64,000 nt of DNA from Chitinophaga qingshengii. Its GTDB lineage: Bacteria > Bacteroidota > Bacteroidia > Chitinophagales > Chitinophagaceae. Position 1 is the stretch's first letter. Each line of letters begins with the position of its first letter. The notes under the pieces are model-generated. The model was not told where the DNA came from. It ran no database searches and saw nothing but the letters and a program-made list of their open reading frames with translations. Shown in pieces: positions 8,875 through 16,834 of this stretch. The stretch covers positions 186,001 through 250,000 of the forward strand of contig NZ_JACVFC010000004.1 of the NCBI RefSeq assembly GCF_014529935.1, written 5' to 3'. The position numbers and the translations under genes are program-made.

Positions 8875-9831
8875 TTATTTTTTTAACCCAATTTCGCGCA
8901 GGCGCTCATCGAGGTATTCTCCGGCGCTGATTGGCTCGTATGCCAGCGGATTTTCTGCGGTAACGCAGCTTTCCAGGCAATCCAGTCTCATCGCGGATTT
9001 AGGATGCAGGAAGAAGGGAATGGAGTAACGGGAAGTATTCCACATTTCGCGGGGAGGATTTACTACCCGGTGAGTGGTGGATTTTAACCGGTTGTTGGTT
9101 AAACGTTGCAGCATATCGCCTACGTTTACCACTATCTGCTCAGGCAGGGAAGTTACCGGAACCCAGTTATTTTGTTTATCCAGGATCTGCAACCCGTCGG
9201 CGGAAGCGCCCACCAGCAGGGTAATCAGGTTGATGTCCTCATGTTGCTCTGCCCTGATGGCCGATTTAGGCTCCTGTGTAATCGGAGGGTAGTGGATGGC
9301 TCTCAGGATGGAGTTACCATTGTGGATTTTATCGTCGAAGTAGTTTTCTTCCAGTCCCAGGAACAGGGCAATCGCCTGCAGCAGGTATTTACCGGAAGTT
9401 TCAAAACCACGATAAGCCTTAAAAAAAGTAGGCGTAAACGCGGGTACTTCTGCTACCTGTACATTCGGCGGATATTCTTCCCCAATCGGATCGTTGTCTT
9501 CCACAGTTTGTCCAAACTGGAAAAACTCCTTCAGGTCAGGGGCTTCATACCCTTTCGCATGTTCTTTGCCGAAAGAAGTATACCCGCGCTGGCCCGCCAG
9601 TTCAGGGATTTCGTATGTATGCTTGGTTTCAAAGGGCAGCTTGAAGAACTCTTGTACGTATTTGTAAAGGTCGGCAATCAGCTCGTCAGGAATGCCATGA
9701 TTCTTTACTGCCACAAAACCAACTTCTTCATAAGCTTTTCCCAGTTGCTGCACAAAGGCAGCTTTCCGGCTGGCGTCACCGGAGGTAAAATCCGCCAGGT
9801 CTACAGAGGGGATGGAATGGGTTATTGCCAT
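8875..9831 (-). CDS. Fe(II)/2-oxoglutarate-type oxygenase, isopenicillin N synthase family
   Basis: A 318-residue enzyme of the isopenicillin N synthase-like non-heme iron superfamily. The N-terminal DIOX_N part is present (IPSVDLADF through GFVAVKNHGIPDELI). The iron triad is complete: His197 and Asp199 in EQHEDIN and His254 in STTHRVVNP. The 2-oxoglutarate-binding Arg268-x-Ser270 (SRYS) is also there, so a 2-oxoglutarate-dependent reaction is more likely than the cosubstrate-free IPNS one. The substrate is not evident; no biosynthetic cluster surrounds it. It is transcribed leftward and ends in a clear terminator hairpin. Confidence 0.9.
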   Translation of the reverse strand: MAITHSIPSVDLADFTSGDASRKAAFVQQLGKAYEEVGFVAVKNHGIPDELIADLYKYVQEFFKLPFETKHTYEIPELAGQRGYTSFGKEHAKGYEAPDLKEFFQFGQTVEDNDPIGEEYPPNVQVAEVPAFTPTFFKAYRGFETSGKYLLQAIALFLGLEENYFDDKIHNGNSILRAIHYPPITQEPKSAIRAEQHEDINLITLLVGASADGLQILDKQNNWVPVTSLPEQIVVNVGDMLQRLTNNRLKSTTHRVVNPPREMWNTSRYSIPFFLHPKSAMRLDCLESCVTAENPLAYEPISAGEYLDERLREIGLKK

Positions 9832-9870
9832 ATTGTATATTGTTTTGGAGCAGTAAAGGTACGGAATCCA

Positions 9871-10401
9871 TTATTGAAAATAGCCTTCTTCCCGGCTGCT
9901 GATATCCATAATGGCGTAGCGGTCCACCTGGTTAATCAGCATCTCATCCATGATATCTACCACGTTTTCATAACGGGCCTGTTTATCAGCTTTGATCAGC
10001 ACCATCAGATCATTCTTTTTAGTGTGCTGGTATACTGCTGCCTTTTTGCGGATGATAATATCGCGGATGCCGTTATGATTGGCGAAGCTGGTATAGTTGA
10101 CCATTGGCGGCGCTGCCGGATCATCACCCATGCCTTCATACCATGCGATGCGGCCATCCGGGCCGAGGATAACGGTCAACGCTTTTTTGTCGGATAATGG
10201 CATCGCCGGCCCATCGTTGCGGGGCATCAGCAGCTGCATGGTTTTGGGCTGCGCGAGGGTAGTGGTAAGCATAAAAAAAGTAATCAGCAGAAAGCCGAGA
10301 TCCACCATGGGCGTCATATCTACGCGGGTTGATTTTTTATTGCAGCGGATATTTTTACTGCCGGACCGGCCTTGCGGGGTGCTATTGTTTATGTCAGCCA
10401 T
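9871..10401 (-). CDS. ExbD/TolR-like biopolymer transport protein
   Basis: A 176-residue protein with a short polar N-terminus, one transmembrane helix near residues 28-48 (MVDLGFLLITFFMLTTTL) and a periplasmic domain, the plan of ExbD/TolR. The helix contains the conserved membrane Asp in TPMVDLGFLL, needed for proton-driven force transfer with ExbB/TolQ. I start it at ATG 10401 (MADINNSTPQ) because an upstream extension of the frame runs through the asnS terminator. No exbB or tonB neighbour is present in this window, so its partners are encoded elsewhere. Confidence 0.88.
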   Translation of the reverse strand: MADINNSTPQGRSGSKNIRCNKKSTRVDMTPMVDLGFLLITFFMLTTTLAQPKTMQLLMPRNDGPAMPLSDKKALTVILGPDGRIAWYEGMGDDPAAPPMVNYTSFANHNGIRDIIIRKKAAVYQHTKKNDLMVLIKADKQARYENVVDIMDEMLINQVDRYAIMDISSREEGYFQ

Positions 10402-10486
10402 AAGTAACGGTTTGGGATGTACGAAATTGGTTGAAAGCGCTTTCTGTACAAGAGATGCGATGTTACCTGCTTTCCATAAACAAAAA

Positions 10487-10520
10487 GAAAAAACCCGTAC
10501 AGGCAAGGCCTGCACGGGTT
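10487..10520 (-). terminator. Rho-independent terminator after asnS
   Basis: Hairpin of 13 bp: AACCCGTACAGGC at 10492-10504 pairs with GCCTGCACGGGTT at 10508-10520 with one G-T pair. On the minus strand it is followed by a T-rich run (complement of 10480-10491). It separates asnS from the ExbD-like gene. Confidence 0.8.
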
Positions 10521-10633
10521 CCATAAATATCTAAAAAGAGAATTGCCCGAAGGTAGATAAAAGTGATTAAAATCAAATCACAATCTTGTCAAACATCCGC
10601 TTCAGACAATCTAGCGAAATATGACCGCCACCG

Positions 10634-12073
10634 TTAGAATTCGGCGCTCTTTGGTGTTCTCGGGAATGGTATCACGTCTCTGATGTTGGTCATACCTGTT
10701 ACGAACAGCATCATCCGTTCAAAACCAAGACCGAAGCCGGAATGCGGTGCGGTACCAAAGCGGCGGGTATCGAGGTACCAGGACAGCTCCTCTACCGGTA
10801 CATGCATTTCCTGCATACGTGCCACCAGTTTTTCGTAGTCCTCTTCCCGTTGGGAACCGCCTACCATTTCACCGATGCCGGGGAACAGGATGTCCATGGC
10901 ACGTACGGTTTTGTTGTCGGCGTTCAGCTTCATGTAGAAGGACTTGATCTCTTTCGGATAGTCCGTCAGGATCACCGGTTTTTTGAAATGTTTTTCTACC
11001 AGATAACGTTCATGTTCGCTCTGAAGGTCAGCGCCCCATCCTTCGATGAGGTATTGGAACTTCTTGTTCTTATTGGGTTTGCTGTCTTTCAGGATATCGA
11101 TCGCTTCGGTATAGGTGATGCGTACAAACTCGTTGTGCAACACAAACTCCAGTTTTTCGATCAGGCCCATTTCACTGCGTTCCTGCTGTGGCTTTTGTTT
11201 TTCTTCTTCTACCAGGCGGGTGGCGAGGAAATCCAGGTCTTCGCGGTTATGTTCCAGGATGTGGCTGATGAGCGATTTGATAAATGCTTCAGCGAGGTCC
11301 ATGTTATCTTCCAGTTCATAGAAGGCCATTTCCGGTTCGATCATCCAGAACTCCGCCAGGTGGCGGGCTGTGTTGGAGTTTTCTGCACGGAAGGTTGGAC
11401 CGAAGGTGTAAATTTCACCAAAGGCCATCGCTCCCAGTTCGCCTTCCAGCTGACCGGATACGGTAAGGTTGGTAGATTTTCCGAAGAAATCTTCCTTGTA
11501 GTCAATTTCGCCGCCTTCGGTACGGGGCGGGTTTTGCATGTCCAGCGTGGTTACCCGGAACATCTCGCCGGCGCCTTCGGCGTCAGAAGCAGTGATGATG
11601 GGGGTGTGCAGGTATACAAAACCTCGTTCGTTGAAGAACTTGTGCACCGCAAAAGCAAGCGAGTGACGGATTCTGAATACGGCGCCGAAGGTGTTGGTAC
11701 GGAAACGAAGGTGAGCGATCTCCCGCAGGTATTCCAGGCTGGGCTTGTTTTTCAGCTGCAGCGGATATTTTTCCGGATCGCAGTCGCCCAGAATATCCAG
11801 CGTTACGGCTTTCAGTTCTACACGCTGACCTTTACCCAGTGAAGGAATAACTTCGCCGGTAGCGCTGATGGCTGCACCGGTGGTGATTCTTTTCAGCAGG
11901 GCAGCATCTATATTTTCAGTATCAATAACGATCTGTAAATTATTATTGGTAGAGCCGTCGTTTAAAGCTATAAACTGATTGTTACGGAAAGACCGCACCC
12001 AACCTTTTACTGTTGCTTCATAATGCGTCCTGTCGTCTGACAGGATTTGTTTGACTTTCTGTCTTTGGCTCAT
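10634..12073 (-). CDS. asnS: Asparaginyl-tRNA synthetase
   Basis: A 479-residue class IIb aminoacyl-tRNA synthetase, which charges tRNA-Asn with asparagine. The N-terminal OB-fold anticodon-binding domain covers about 1-110 (VKGWVRSFRNNQFIALNDGS). The catalytic domain contains motif 2 (FGPTFRAENSNTARHLAEFWMIEPEMAF) and motif 3 (GLGFERMMLFVTG) near the C-terminus. The motif-2 wording and overall length fit AsnS rather than AspS. It is a single-gene unit with a 3' terminator hairpin. Because AsnS exists, the organism need not depend on GatCAB transamidation for Asn-tRNA. Confidence 0.96.
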   Translation of the reverse strand: MSQRQKVKQILSDDRTHYEATVKGWVRSFRNNQFIALNDGSTNNNLQIVIDTENIDAALLKRITTGAAISATGEVIPSLGKGQRVELKAVTLDILGDCDPEKYPLQLKNKPSLEYLREIAHLRFRTNTFGAVFRIRHSLAFAVHKFFNERGFVYLHTPIITASDAEGAGEMFRVTTLDMQNPPRTEGGEIDYKEDFFGKSTNLTVSGQLEGELGAMAFGEIYTFGPTFRAENSNTARHLAEFWMIEPEMAFYELEDNMDLAEAFIKSLISHILEHNREDLDFLATRLVEEEKQKPQQERSEMGLIEKLEFVLHNEFVRITYTEAIDILKDSKPNKNKKFQYLIEGWGADLQSEHERYLVEKHFKKPVILTDYPKEIKSFYMKLNADNKTVRAMDILFPGIGEMVGGSQREEDYEKLVARMQEMHVPVEELSWYLDTRRFGTAPHSGFGLGFERMMLFVTGMTNIRDVIPFPRTPKSAEF

Positions 12074-12536
12074 AAAAAATTAAATTTTGGATTGCAAAAA
12101 TAAGTTTTCCCGGCCATAGTCCATAGGGGTGATTATGCCGATTCTACAAGATAATTACTCCTGCCCGGATGCAAAAGAAATGTTAAAAATGGATATAATA
12201 TAAAAAAGGATATATGAATAGGGGCTGTTTTAAGGACCGCGCCCTCGCGCATTTATAGCCGGAACAGGGAGGTGAAAACAGCGTTACAACGGTGACTATG
12301 GGGCATTTGGGCTGAAATTTTTTTGGATAATAATAAAACTTGTTTTAATCTTGCGGTATAATCTGACTGATTAAGTTCATTTTCACACCTTCATCAGCAG
12401 TTCCTAAACTCAATCATTCCCTATCAAATTTAATAATCTAATTAAATTTCTTGACACAAAACAATTATTTGTAATTGGTGTATGTTGGTATGCAGTGGTA
12501 CCCGCCTCACAACACTTCTAAAATTTGACAACACAG
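12074..12536. other. Divergent intergenic region between asnS and rho
   Basis: About 460 bases serving the promoters of asnS (leftward) and rho (rightward). The rightward strand has a promoter-like pair at 12322-12353, which would give a rho leader of roughly 180 bases, AT-rich with no obvious hairpin. No gene seen. Confidence 0.5.
12322..12353 (+). promoter_or_regulatory. Candidate rho promoter
   Basis: TTTG at 12322-12325, 20 bases, then TAATCTTG at 12346-12353. This matches the Bacteroidota -33/-7 pattern (TTTG, about 19 bases, TAnnTTTG) with one mismatch. Confidence 0.4.
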
Positions 12537-14252
12537 ATGATGTACGACATCTTACAATTGAACGACATGCTCGTTCCTGAGCTGCTTGACATTGCAGAGA
12601 AGCTTGATGTTCCCAACGCAAAAAAACTGAACAAACAGGACCTGATCTACAAAATTCTGGACAAACAAGCAGTGATGGCCTCAGAAGATAACCAGTCCAA
12701 CGGAGAAGAGAAAAAAGCACGCAAACGCAAACCTGTAAAGAAAGACGAAGCGCATCAAGAGACTGAAGAACCTGTAGCGGAAGAAAAACCAGCCGCAAAA
12801 AAATCTACCAAAAAAGTTTCCGGAAGCAAAAGCAAAGAAGTAGAAGCAGAGCCTGCTCCCGCTCCGGCGCCTAAATCTAAAATAAAAGACTTTGATATAG
12901 ATCTGGACAGCATTCCTTCCCTCACTTTTGATGATGATGATGATATCATTATCCCTGCTTTCACGGAAGATGAAGTAGAAGAAGAGGAAGAAGTAGCGCC
13001 GGCACCAGCCCCGGAAGCCGCAGAGGAAGAAGATGATGATGACGATTTTGTAATGCCGGAAGGTTTGGACCCGGTTGTTCCTGCCGCACAGAAACAGCAG
13101 CGCTATCCTAAAAAGGACGCCGCTTTTAATATAGAGTTTGATGGTGTAATCCTCAGTGAAGGCGTACTGGAAATGATGCCCGATGGTTACGGTTTCCTCC
13201 GCTCTTCTGATTACAACTACCTCAGCTCCCCTGATGATATTTATGTATCTCCTTCCCAGATCAAATTGTTTGGACTGAAAACCGGCGATACCGTGAACGG
13301 TTCCGTTCGCCCGCCGAAAGAAGGAGAGAAATATTTTGCACTGCTGAAAGTGGAAACGATCAACGGTAAGTCACCGGAAGAAGTACGTGACCGCGTACCT
13401 TTCGATTACCTGACACCGCTGTTCCCCTTCGAAAAACTGAGGCTCACCACCACTTCCAATAACTACTCCACCCGTATCATGGATATGTTTACCCCTATCG
13501 GTAAAGGACAGCGCGGCCTTATCGTGGCGCAGCCGAAGGTGGGTAAAACCATGTTGCTGAAAGAAGTAGCCAACGCCATCGCTACCAACCACCCCGAAAT
13601 TTATCTGATGGTGGTACTGATCGATGAACGTCCGGAAGAGGTGACCGATATGGAACGTAGCGTGAAAGCGGAAGTAATTGCATCTACTTTCGATGAACCT
13701 GCTGAAAAACACGTGAAAGTGTCTGCTATTGCACTGCAGAAAGCAAAGCGACTGGTAGAATGCGGCCACGATGTAGTAATCCTGCTCGACTCCATTACCC
13801 GTCTGGCAAGAGCCCACAATACCGTAGCACCGGCCTCCGGCAAGGTACTGAGCGGTGGTGTGGAAGCTAATGCCATGCAGAAACCTAAACAATTCTTTGG
13901 TGCTGCCCGTAAAATTGAACACGGCGGTTCCCTCACCATCCTGGCCACTGCCCTGATTGATACAGGTTCCAAAATGGATGAGGTGATCTTCGAAGAATTT
14001 AAAGGTACCGGTAACATGGAACTGGCGCTGGATCGCAAACTGGCCAACAAACGTATCTTCCCGGCGATCGACGTATCTGCGTCTTCTACCCGCCGCGACG
14101 ATCTGCTGCTGGACAAGGATGCACTCAAACGTATCCACATCCTGCGCAATCACCTGGCAGATATGAATACCGACGAATCCATGCACTTCATGCTGCAGCA
14201 TATGCGTGGTACCAAAAACAACGAAGAATTCCTGATCTCTATGAACGGATAA
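12537..14252 (+). CDS. rho: Transcription termination factor Rho with acidic insertion
   Basis: A 571-residue Rho, much longer than the roughly 420 residues of the E. coli protein. The first 40 residues (MYDILQLNDMLVPELLDIAEKL) are the Rho N-terminal helical domain. Residues about 45-195 are low complexity: Lys/Ala/Pro-rich, then strongly acidic (runs of Asp and Glu). The cold-shock-like RNA-binding domain follows (EGVLEMMPDGYGFLRSSDYNYL). The ATPase has Walker A QPKVGKTMLLKE (about 331), the Walker B segment VVILLDSITRLARAHN and the Q/R-loop region. ATG 12537 or 12540 is preferred over the upstream TTG 12525 since related proteins begin MYDILQ. Followed by a strong terminator. The insertion is typical of Bacteroidota; in Bacteroides thetaiotaomicron a disordered Rho region has been linked to phase separation. 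Confidence 0.96.
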   Translation: MMYDILQLNDMLVPELLDIAEKLDVPNAKKLNKQDLIYKILDKQAVMASEDNQSNGEEKKARKRKPVKKDEAHQETEEPVAEEKPAAKKSTKKVSGSKSKEVEAEPAPAPAPKSKIKDFDIDLDSIPSLTFDDDDDIIIPAFTEDEVEEEEEVAPAPAPEAAEEEDDDDDFVMPEGLDPVVPAAQKQQRYPKKDAAFNIEFDGVILSEGVLEMMPDGYGFLRSSDYNYLSSPDDIYVSPSQIKLFGLKTGDTVNGSVRPPKEGEKYFALLKVETINGKSPEEVRDRVPFDYLTPLFPFEKLRLTTTSNNYSTRIMDMFTPIGKGQRGLIVAQPKVGKTMLLKEVANAIATNHPEIYLMVVLIDERPEEVTDMERSVKAEVIASTFDEPAEKHVKVSAIALQKAKRLVECGHDVVILLDSITRLARAHNTVAPASGKVLSGGVEANAMQKPKQFFGAARKIEHGGSLTILATALIDTGSKMDEVIFEEFKGTGNMELALDRKLANKRIFPAIDVSASSTRRDDLLLDKDALKRIHILRNHLADMNTDESMHFMLQHMRGTKNNEEFLISMNG

Positions 14253-14278
14253 TCAGGAATCCAACTCATAACAAAAAA

Positions 14279-14308
14279 GCCCCGCGATATACTCGCGGGG
14301 CTTTTTTT
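14279..14308 (+). terminator. Rho-independent terminator after rho
   Basis: GCCCCGCGA at 14279-14287 pairs perfectly with TCGCGGGGC at 14293-14301, followed by seven T. A run of six A precedes the hairpin, so it could also act on leftward transcripts. Confidence 0.9.
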
Positions 14309-14347
14309 ATCAGATATGTATCAGGCAAAAATAAAAACAGCTACAAA

Positions 14348-14381
14348 CAAAAATCCCGCTACAGCAGGGCTGCAGCGGGAT
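14348..14381 (-). terminator. Terminator after the outer-membrane barrel gene
   Basis: ATCCCGCTACAGC at 14353-14365 pairs with GCTGCAGCGGGAT at 14369-14381 (one G-T pair, 3-base loop). On the minus strand it is followed by T5 and further T-rich bases. Confidence 0.85.
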
Positions 14382-14439
14382 TATCCAATCTATCTAACCT
14401 TTTGACTTTCTTATGTAAAACATCAATCTATACAGGTGA

Positions 14440-15054
14440 TTAGAAAATGAAGTTCACACCCAGGTTCAACTGTTTAGTAAAGTTGAAGTCAAAGTCGCTA
14501 ACGTTGGTTTTAACACCGGTTCCTTCAGCTTTGTGCTGAGCATAAGTGTAACCCAGGCCACCGAAAGCACCTTCAATCATGAAGTGTTTAGTCACGAAGT
14601 AAGTGATACCAGGCAGTACGTTTACGTTGAAGCCAGTGTAGCTTTCAGTTTTGTCGCCTTCTACTTTAGTGTTACCGAAACCGTAGCCGGCATTTGCTTC
14701 AGCAAAGAATGCAAATTTGCTCTGGCCAATCATGTGGTAGTTGCGAACGAATACGCCAGGAGTGATATCCAGGGTTTTAGTTTTTACATCACCGGTTGCG
14801 GTAGTAACTTTTTTGTTGCCAAACTGAGTTTCAGCGAAAACACCAATTACCCAGTTGGAATTCAGCGCGTAACCTACTTTAGGGCTAACACCAAAAGAAG
14901 TATTGGTGGTTTTGTTGTCAGTGTCTTTTACTTTCGCGGAAGTGGTTTTTACATTAACATTGCCACCCAGGATAACATCGCCTTTTGATAACTGTGCCTT
15001 AGCTACTTGTGTGCCGAACAGTACTACTGCGGCCATTACAATCAACTTTTTCAT
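14440..15054 (-). CDS. Outer-membrane beta-barrel protein
   Basis: A 204-residue secreted protein with a clear signal peptide (MKKLIVMAAVVLFGTQVAKA, cleavage before QLSKG). The mature part is made of alternating strands with Gly/Asn/Thr turns and ends in a strand with a terminal Phe (NLGVNFIF), the usual barrel-assembly signature. Size and pattern fit small OmpA/OmpW-like eight-stranded barrels of Bacteroidota. It has its own terminator and lies downstream of a TetR gene on the same strand, 63 bases away, so the regulator may control it; that is inference. Ligand or function unknown. Confidence 0.88.
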   Translation of the reverse strand: MKKLIVMAAVVLFGTQVAKAQLSKGDVILGGNVNVKTTSAKVKDTDNKTTNTSFGVSPKVGYALNSNWVIGVFAETQFGNKKVTTATGDVKTKTLDITPGVFVRNYHMIGQSKFAFFAEANAGYGFGNTKVEGDKTESYTGFNVNVLPGITYFVTKHFMIEGAFGGLGYTYAQHKAEGTGVKTNVSDFDFNFTKQLNLGVNFIF

Positions 15055-15117
15055 CTTTCGTAAAATTTAAATATACATTAAAACTGTTCTCGTGTGTCTT
15101 TGATTCTTCTACATACA

Positions 15118-15756
15118 TTAAAGCCTAGCTTGGTTGATTGCTGGTCTATATCTTAATCCATTAAAGAAAATATCCAATACCTTTTTTTCACGGTCCATGA
15201 AACAATGTAAACCCTCACGATCCCGTGGATCAAAGCCGGTGGCCTGCCATTTGCACCATATCACCCATAAACCGAATAATACGTTGATCAACAACTGCGC
15301 TGTTTCATCAGCGTCAATGTTTTCATTCAGCTCTCCCAAGCTAATCCCTTTTCTGATAGTGGCGGAAAGGAAGGAAATTTCCACTGTCTGCAGTAACTCG
15401 ATCGTTTGCCGCATCAGGCTCGATGGCATATCTTTTATCCATTGGTTAATCCCAAACAGAAAATGATACTCTATCAGCATGGTTTCCTTCAATTCCAGAT
15501 ACCGGTTAATAATCGCATCGGTAGAAGCAGCCGTTTCCACAAAAGCCGACATATCAATGAAACAGTCCGCTATCATCCGCTCTACTACCGCTACGTAAAT
15601 GGATTCCTTATCTGAAAAATAATAATACAAAGACCCTTTTGAGATATCCAGATCCCTGGCGATCTCTTCCATGGTAGTTTTAGACAGCCCGAACCTTTTA
15701 AAGCGCTTTAAAGCGGCCTCAAGAATAAGTGTTCGCTTCTGGTCTAATTCTGCCAT
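15118..15756 (-). CDS. TetR/AcrR family transcriptional regulator
   Basis: A 212-residue TetR-type repressor. The N-terminal helix-turn-helix is typical: LILEAALKRFKRFGLSKTTMEEIARDLDISKGSLYYYFSDKESI (written here in family order; residues about 9-52). The C-terminal part is an all-helical ligand domain with no recognisable specificity. The palindrome TTTGACGAGTCAAA sits 46 bases upstream of its start and may be an autoregulatory operator. Genes downstream on the same strand include the outer-membrane barrel protein. Confidence 0.92.
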   Translation of the reverse strand: MAELDQKRTLILEAALKRFKRFGLSKTTMEEIARDLDISKGSLYYYFSDKESIYVAVVERMIADCFIDMSAFVETAASTDAIINRYLELKETMLIEYHFLFGINQWIKDMPSSLMRQTIELLQTVEISFLSATIRKGISLGELNENIDADETAQLLINVLFGLWVIWCKWQATGFDPRDREGLHCFMDREKKVLDIFFNGLRYRPAINQARL

Positions 15757-15801
15757 AGATCGTTCGTCAAATTTCTTAAGTCTGACTGTCTGACTTTTTT
15801 G

Positions 15802-15815
15802 TTTGACGAGTCAAA
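15802..15815. promoter_or_regulatory. Palindrome upstream of the tetR-family gene
   Basis: TTTGAC-GA-GTCAAA, a perfect 6-bp inverted repeat with a 2-base centre, located where an autoregulating TetR repressor would bind. Related half-site sequence (GTCTGAC, CGTCAAA) occurs at 15769-15795. Binding is inferred only. Confidence 0.4.
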
Positions 15816-16052
15816 AGTACAACCAAAACCAATACGACCAAATTTTTTTGTTAAATTATTGTTACGTATTCTCCGCGCAAAAACATCAAAAAGGAAAAAA
15901 ACAGGGTAGGGGTTGCTTAGCCCGTTAAAAAAAGGAGATTTATTTGAAGGAAATGCAAAGAGGTTACCTAAAATATTGAAGTTGAGTAATATAGAAGGGG
16001 CAAACGCCGGATATACCGGCGTTTATAGATACACTTTCCGCGCGATACCCTG

Positions 16053-16802
16053 CTACCGCTGCAAACGGGCGAGCAGATCCTTACGCCGCCGTTCTGTAAT
16101 CTCCACTACCAGGCCGCTTTTCAATACTATCTTACCATGATTGGCATCTATCTGACTGATATTTGGCAGCTGTATCATCTGCATATTGTTCACCTGGTAA
16201 AACTGTAAAGAGGAGAACAGATCGGCATAATACCGGAAAGGCCGCTCCGCCTGAATCTCCGCACCGGAATCCAACCGGAACAGACAGTTGTCCTGCCGCG
16301 ACTCCAGGCATTCTACGGCAGGGAGGAATATCGTTTGGGAGTCACCGTTAGTATCCTGTACCAGCAGCTTCCAGGAAGCATGCTGCAAATTGTGGAAGTT
16401 CTCCAGCAATACCTGATAACGCTCTTTGCTGCTATTACCGATAATCCGCTCTTTCACCAGCGATACCGCCTGCAACAGGCTCTCCTTATCAATCGGTTTG
16501 AGGATCAGCTCTACTTCACTACAACGAATCACATGCAGGAACTTCTTTTCAAAAGCAGTGACAAACACCGCTTCGAAAGAAACATCGCCCCGGGTACCCA
16601 GCAATACGTCAAAGCCAGTGCCATCCGGCATTTCAAGGTCCAGGAAAACCAGTTCGGGCTGATGCTCCCTGATCTGTGCAATACCCTCGGCGCAGTCGGA
16701 AGCCGTAGCTGCGACCGTTACTTCGGGGCAATATTTTTCCAGCATCAGGACGATAATATCCCGGCTGTTTCGTTCATCATCGATGATCACTGCTTTTATC
16801 AT
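16053..16802 (-). CDS. LytTR-family response regulator
   Basis: A 249-residue regulator with an N-terminal receiver (DDERNS acidic pair, phosphoacceptor Asp55 in FLDLEMPDG, Lys in LILKPIDKESL) and a C-terminal LytTR DNA-binding domain (about 145-249; QTIFLPAVECLESRQDNCLF and FYQVNNMQMIQLPNISQI). LytTR proteins bind direct repeats upstream of target promoters. It lies 32 bases downstream of the 7TM histidine kinase gene on the same strand, so the two are almost certainly a cognate LytS/LytT-like pair. Confidence 0.94.
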   Translation of the reverse strand: MIKAVIIDDERNSRDIIVLMLEKYCPEVTVAATASDCAEGIAQIREHQPELVFLDLEMPDGTGFDVLLGTRGDVSFEAVFVTAFEKKFLHVIRCSEVELILKPIDKESLLQAVSLVKERIIGNSSKERYQVLLENFHNLQHASWKLLVQDTNGDSQTIFLPAVECLESRQDNCLFRLDSGAEIQAERPFRYYADLFSSLQFYQVNNMQMIQLPNISQIDANHGKIVLKSGLVVEITERRRKDLLARLQR

Positions 16803-16834
16803 GACAAATGATTGCGCTAACGTTTACGTATATA

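Noticed and set aside
9106..10197. A 363-codon plus-strand frame across the oxygenase and ExbD-like genes
   Set aside because: Shadow of two genes on the other strand that both carry clear motifs; no motif of its own.
10742..11842. A 366-codon plus-strand frame opposite asnS
   Set aside because: Antisense to asnS; composition typical of a shadow frame.
15913..16140. A 75-codon plus-strand frame between the TetR and LytTR genes
   Set aside because: Its second half is antisense to the end of the LytTR gene and the first half shows no motif.
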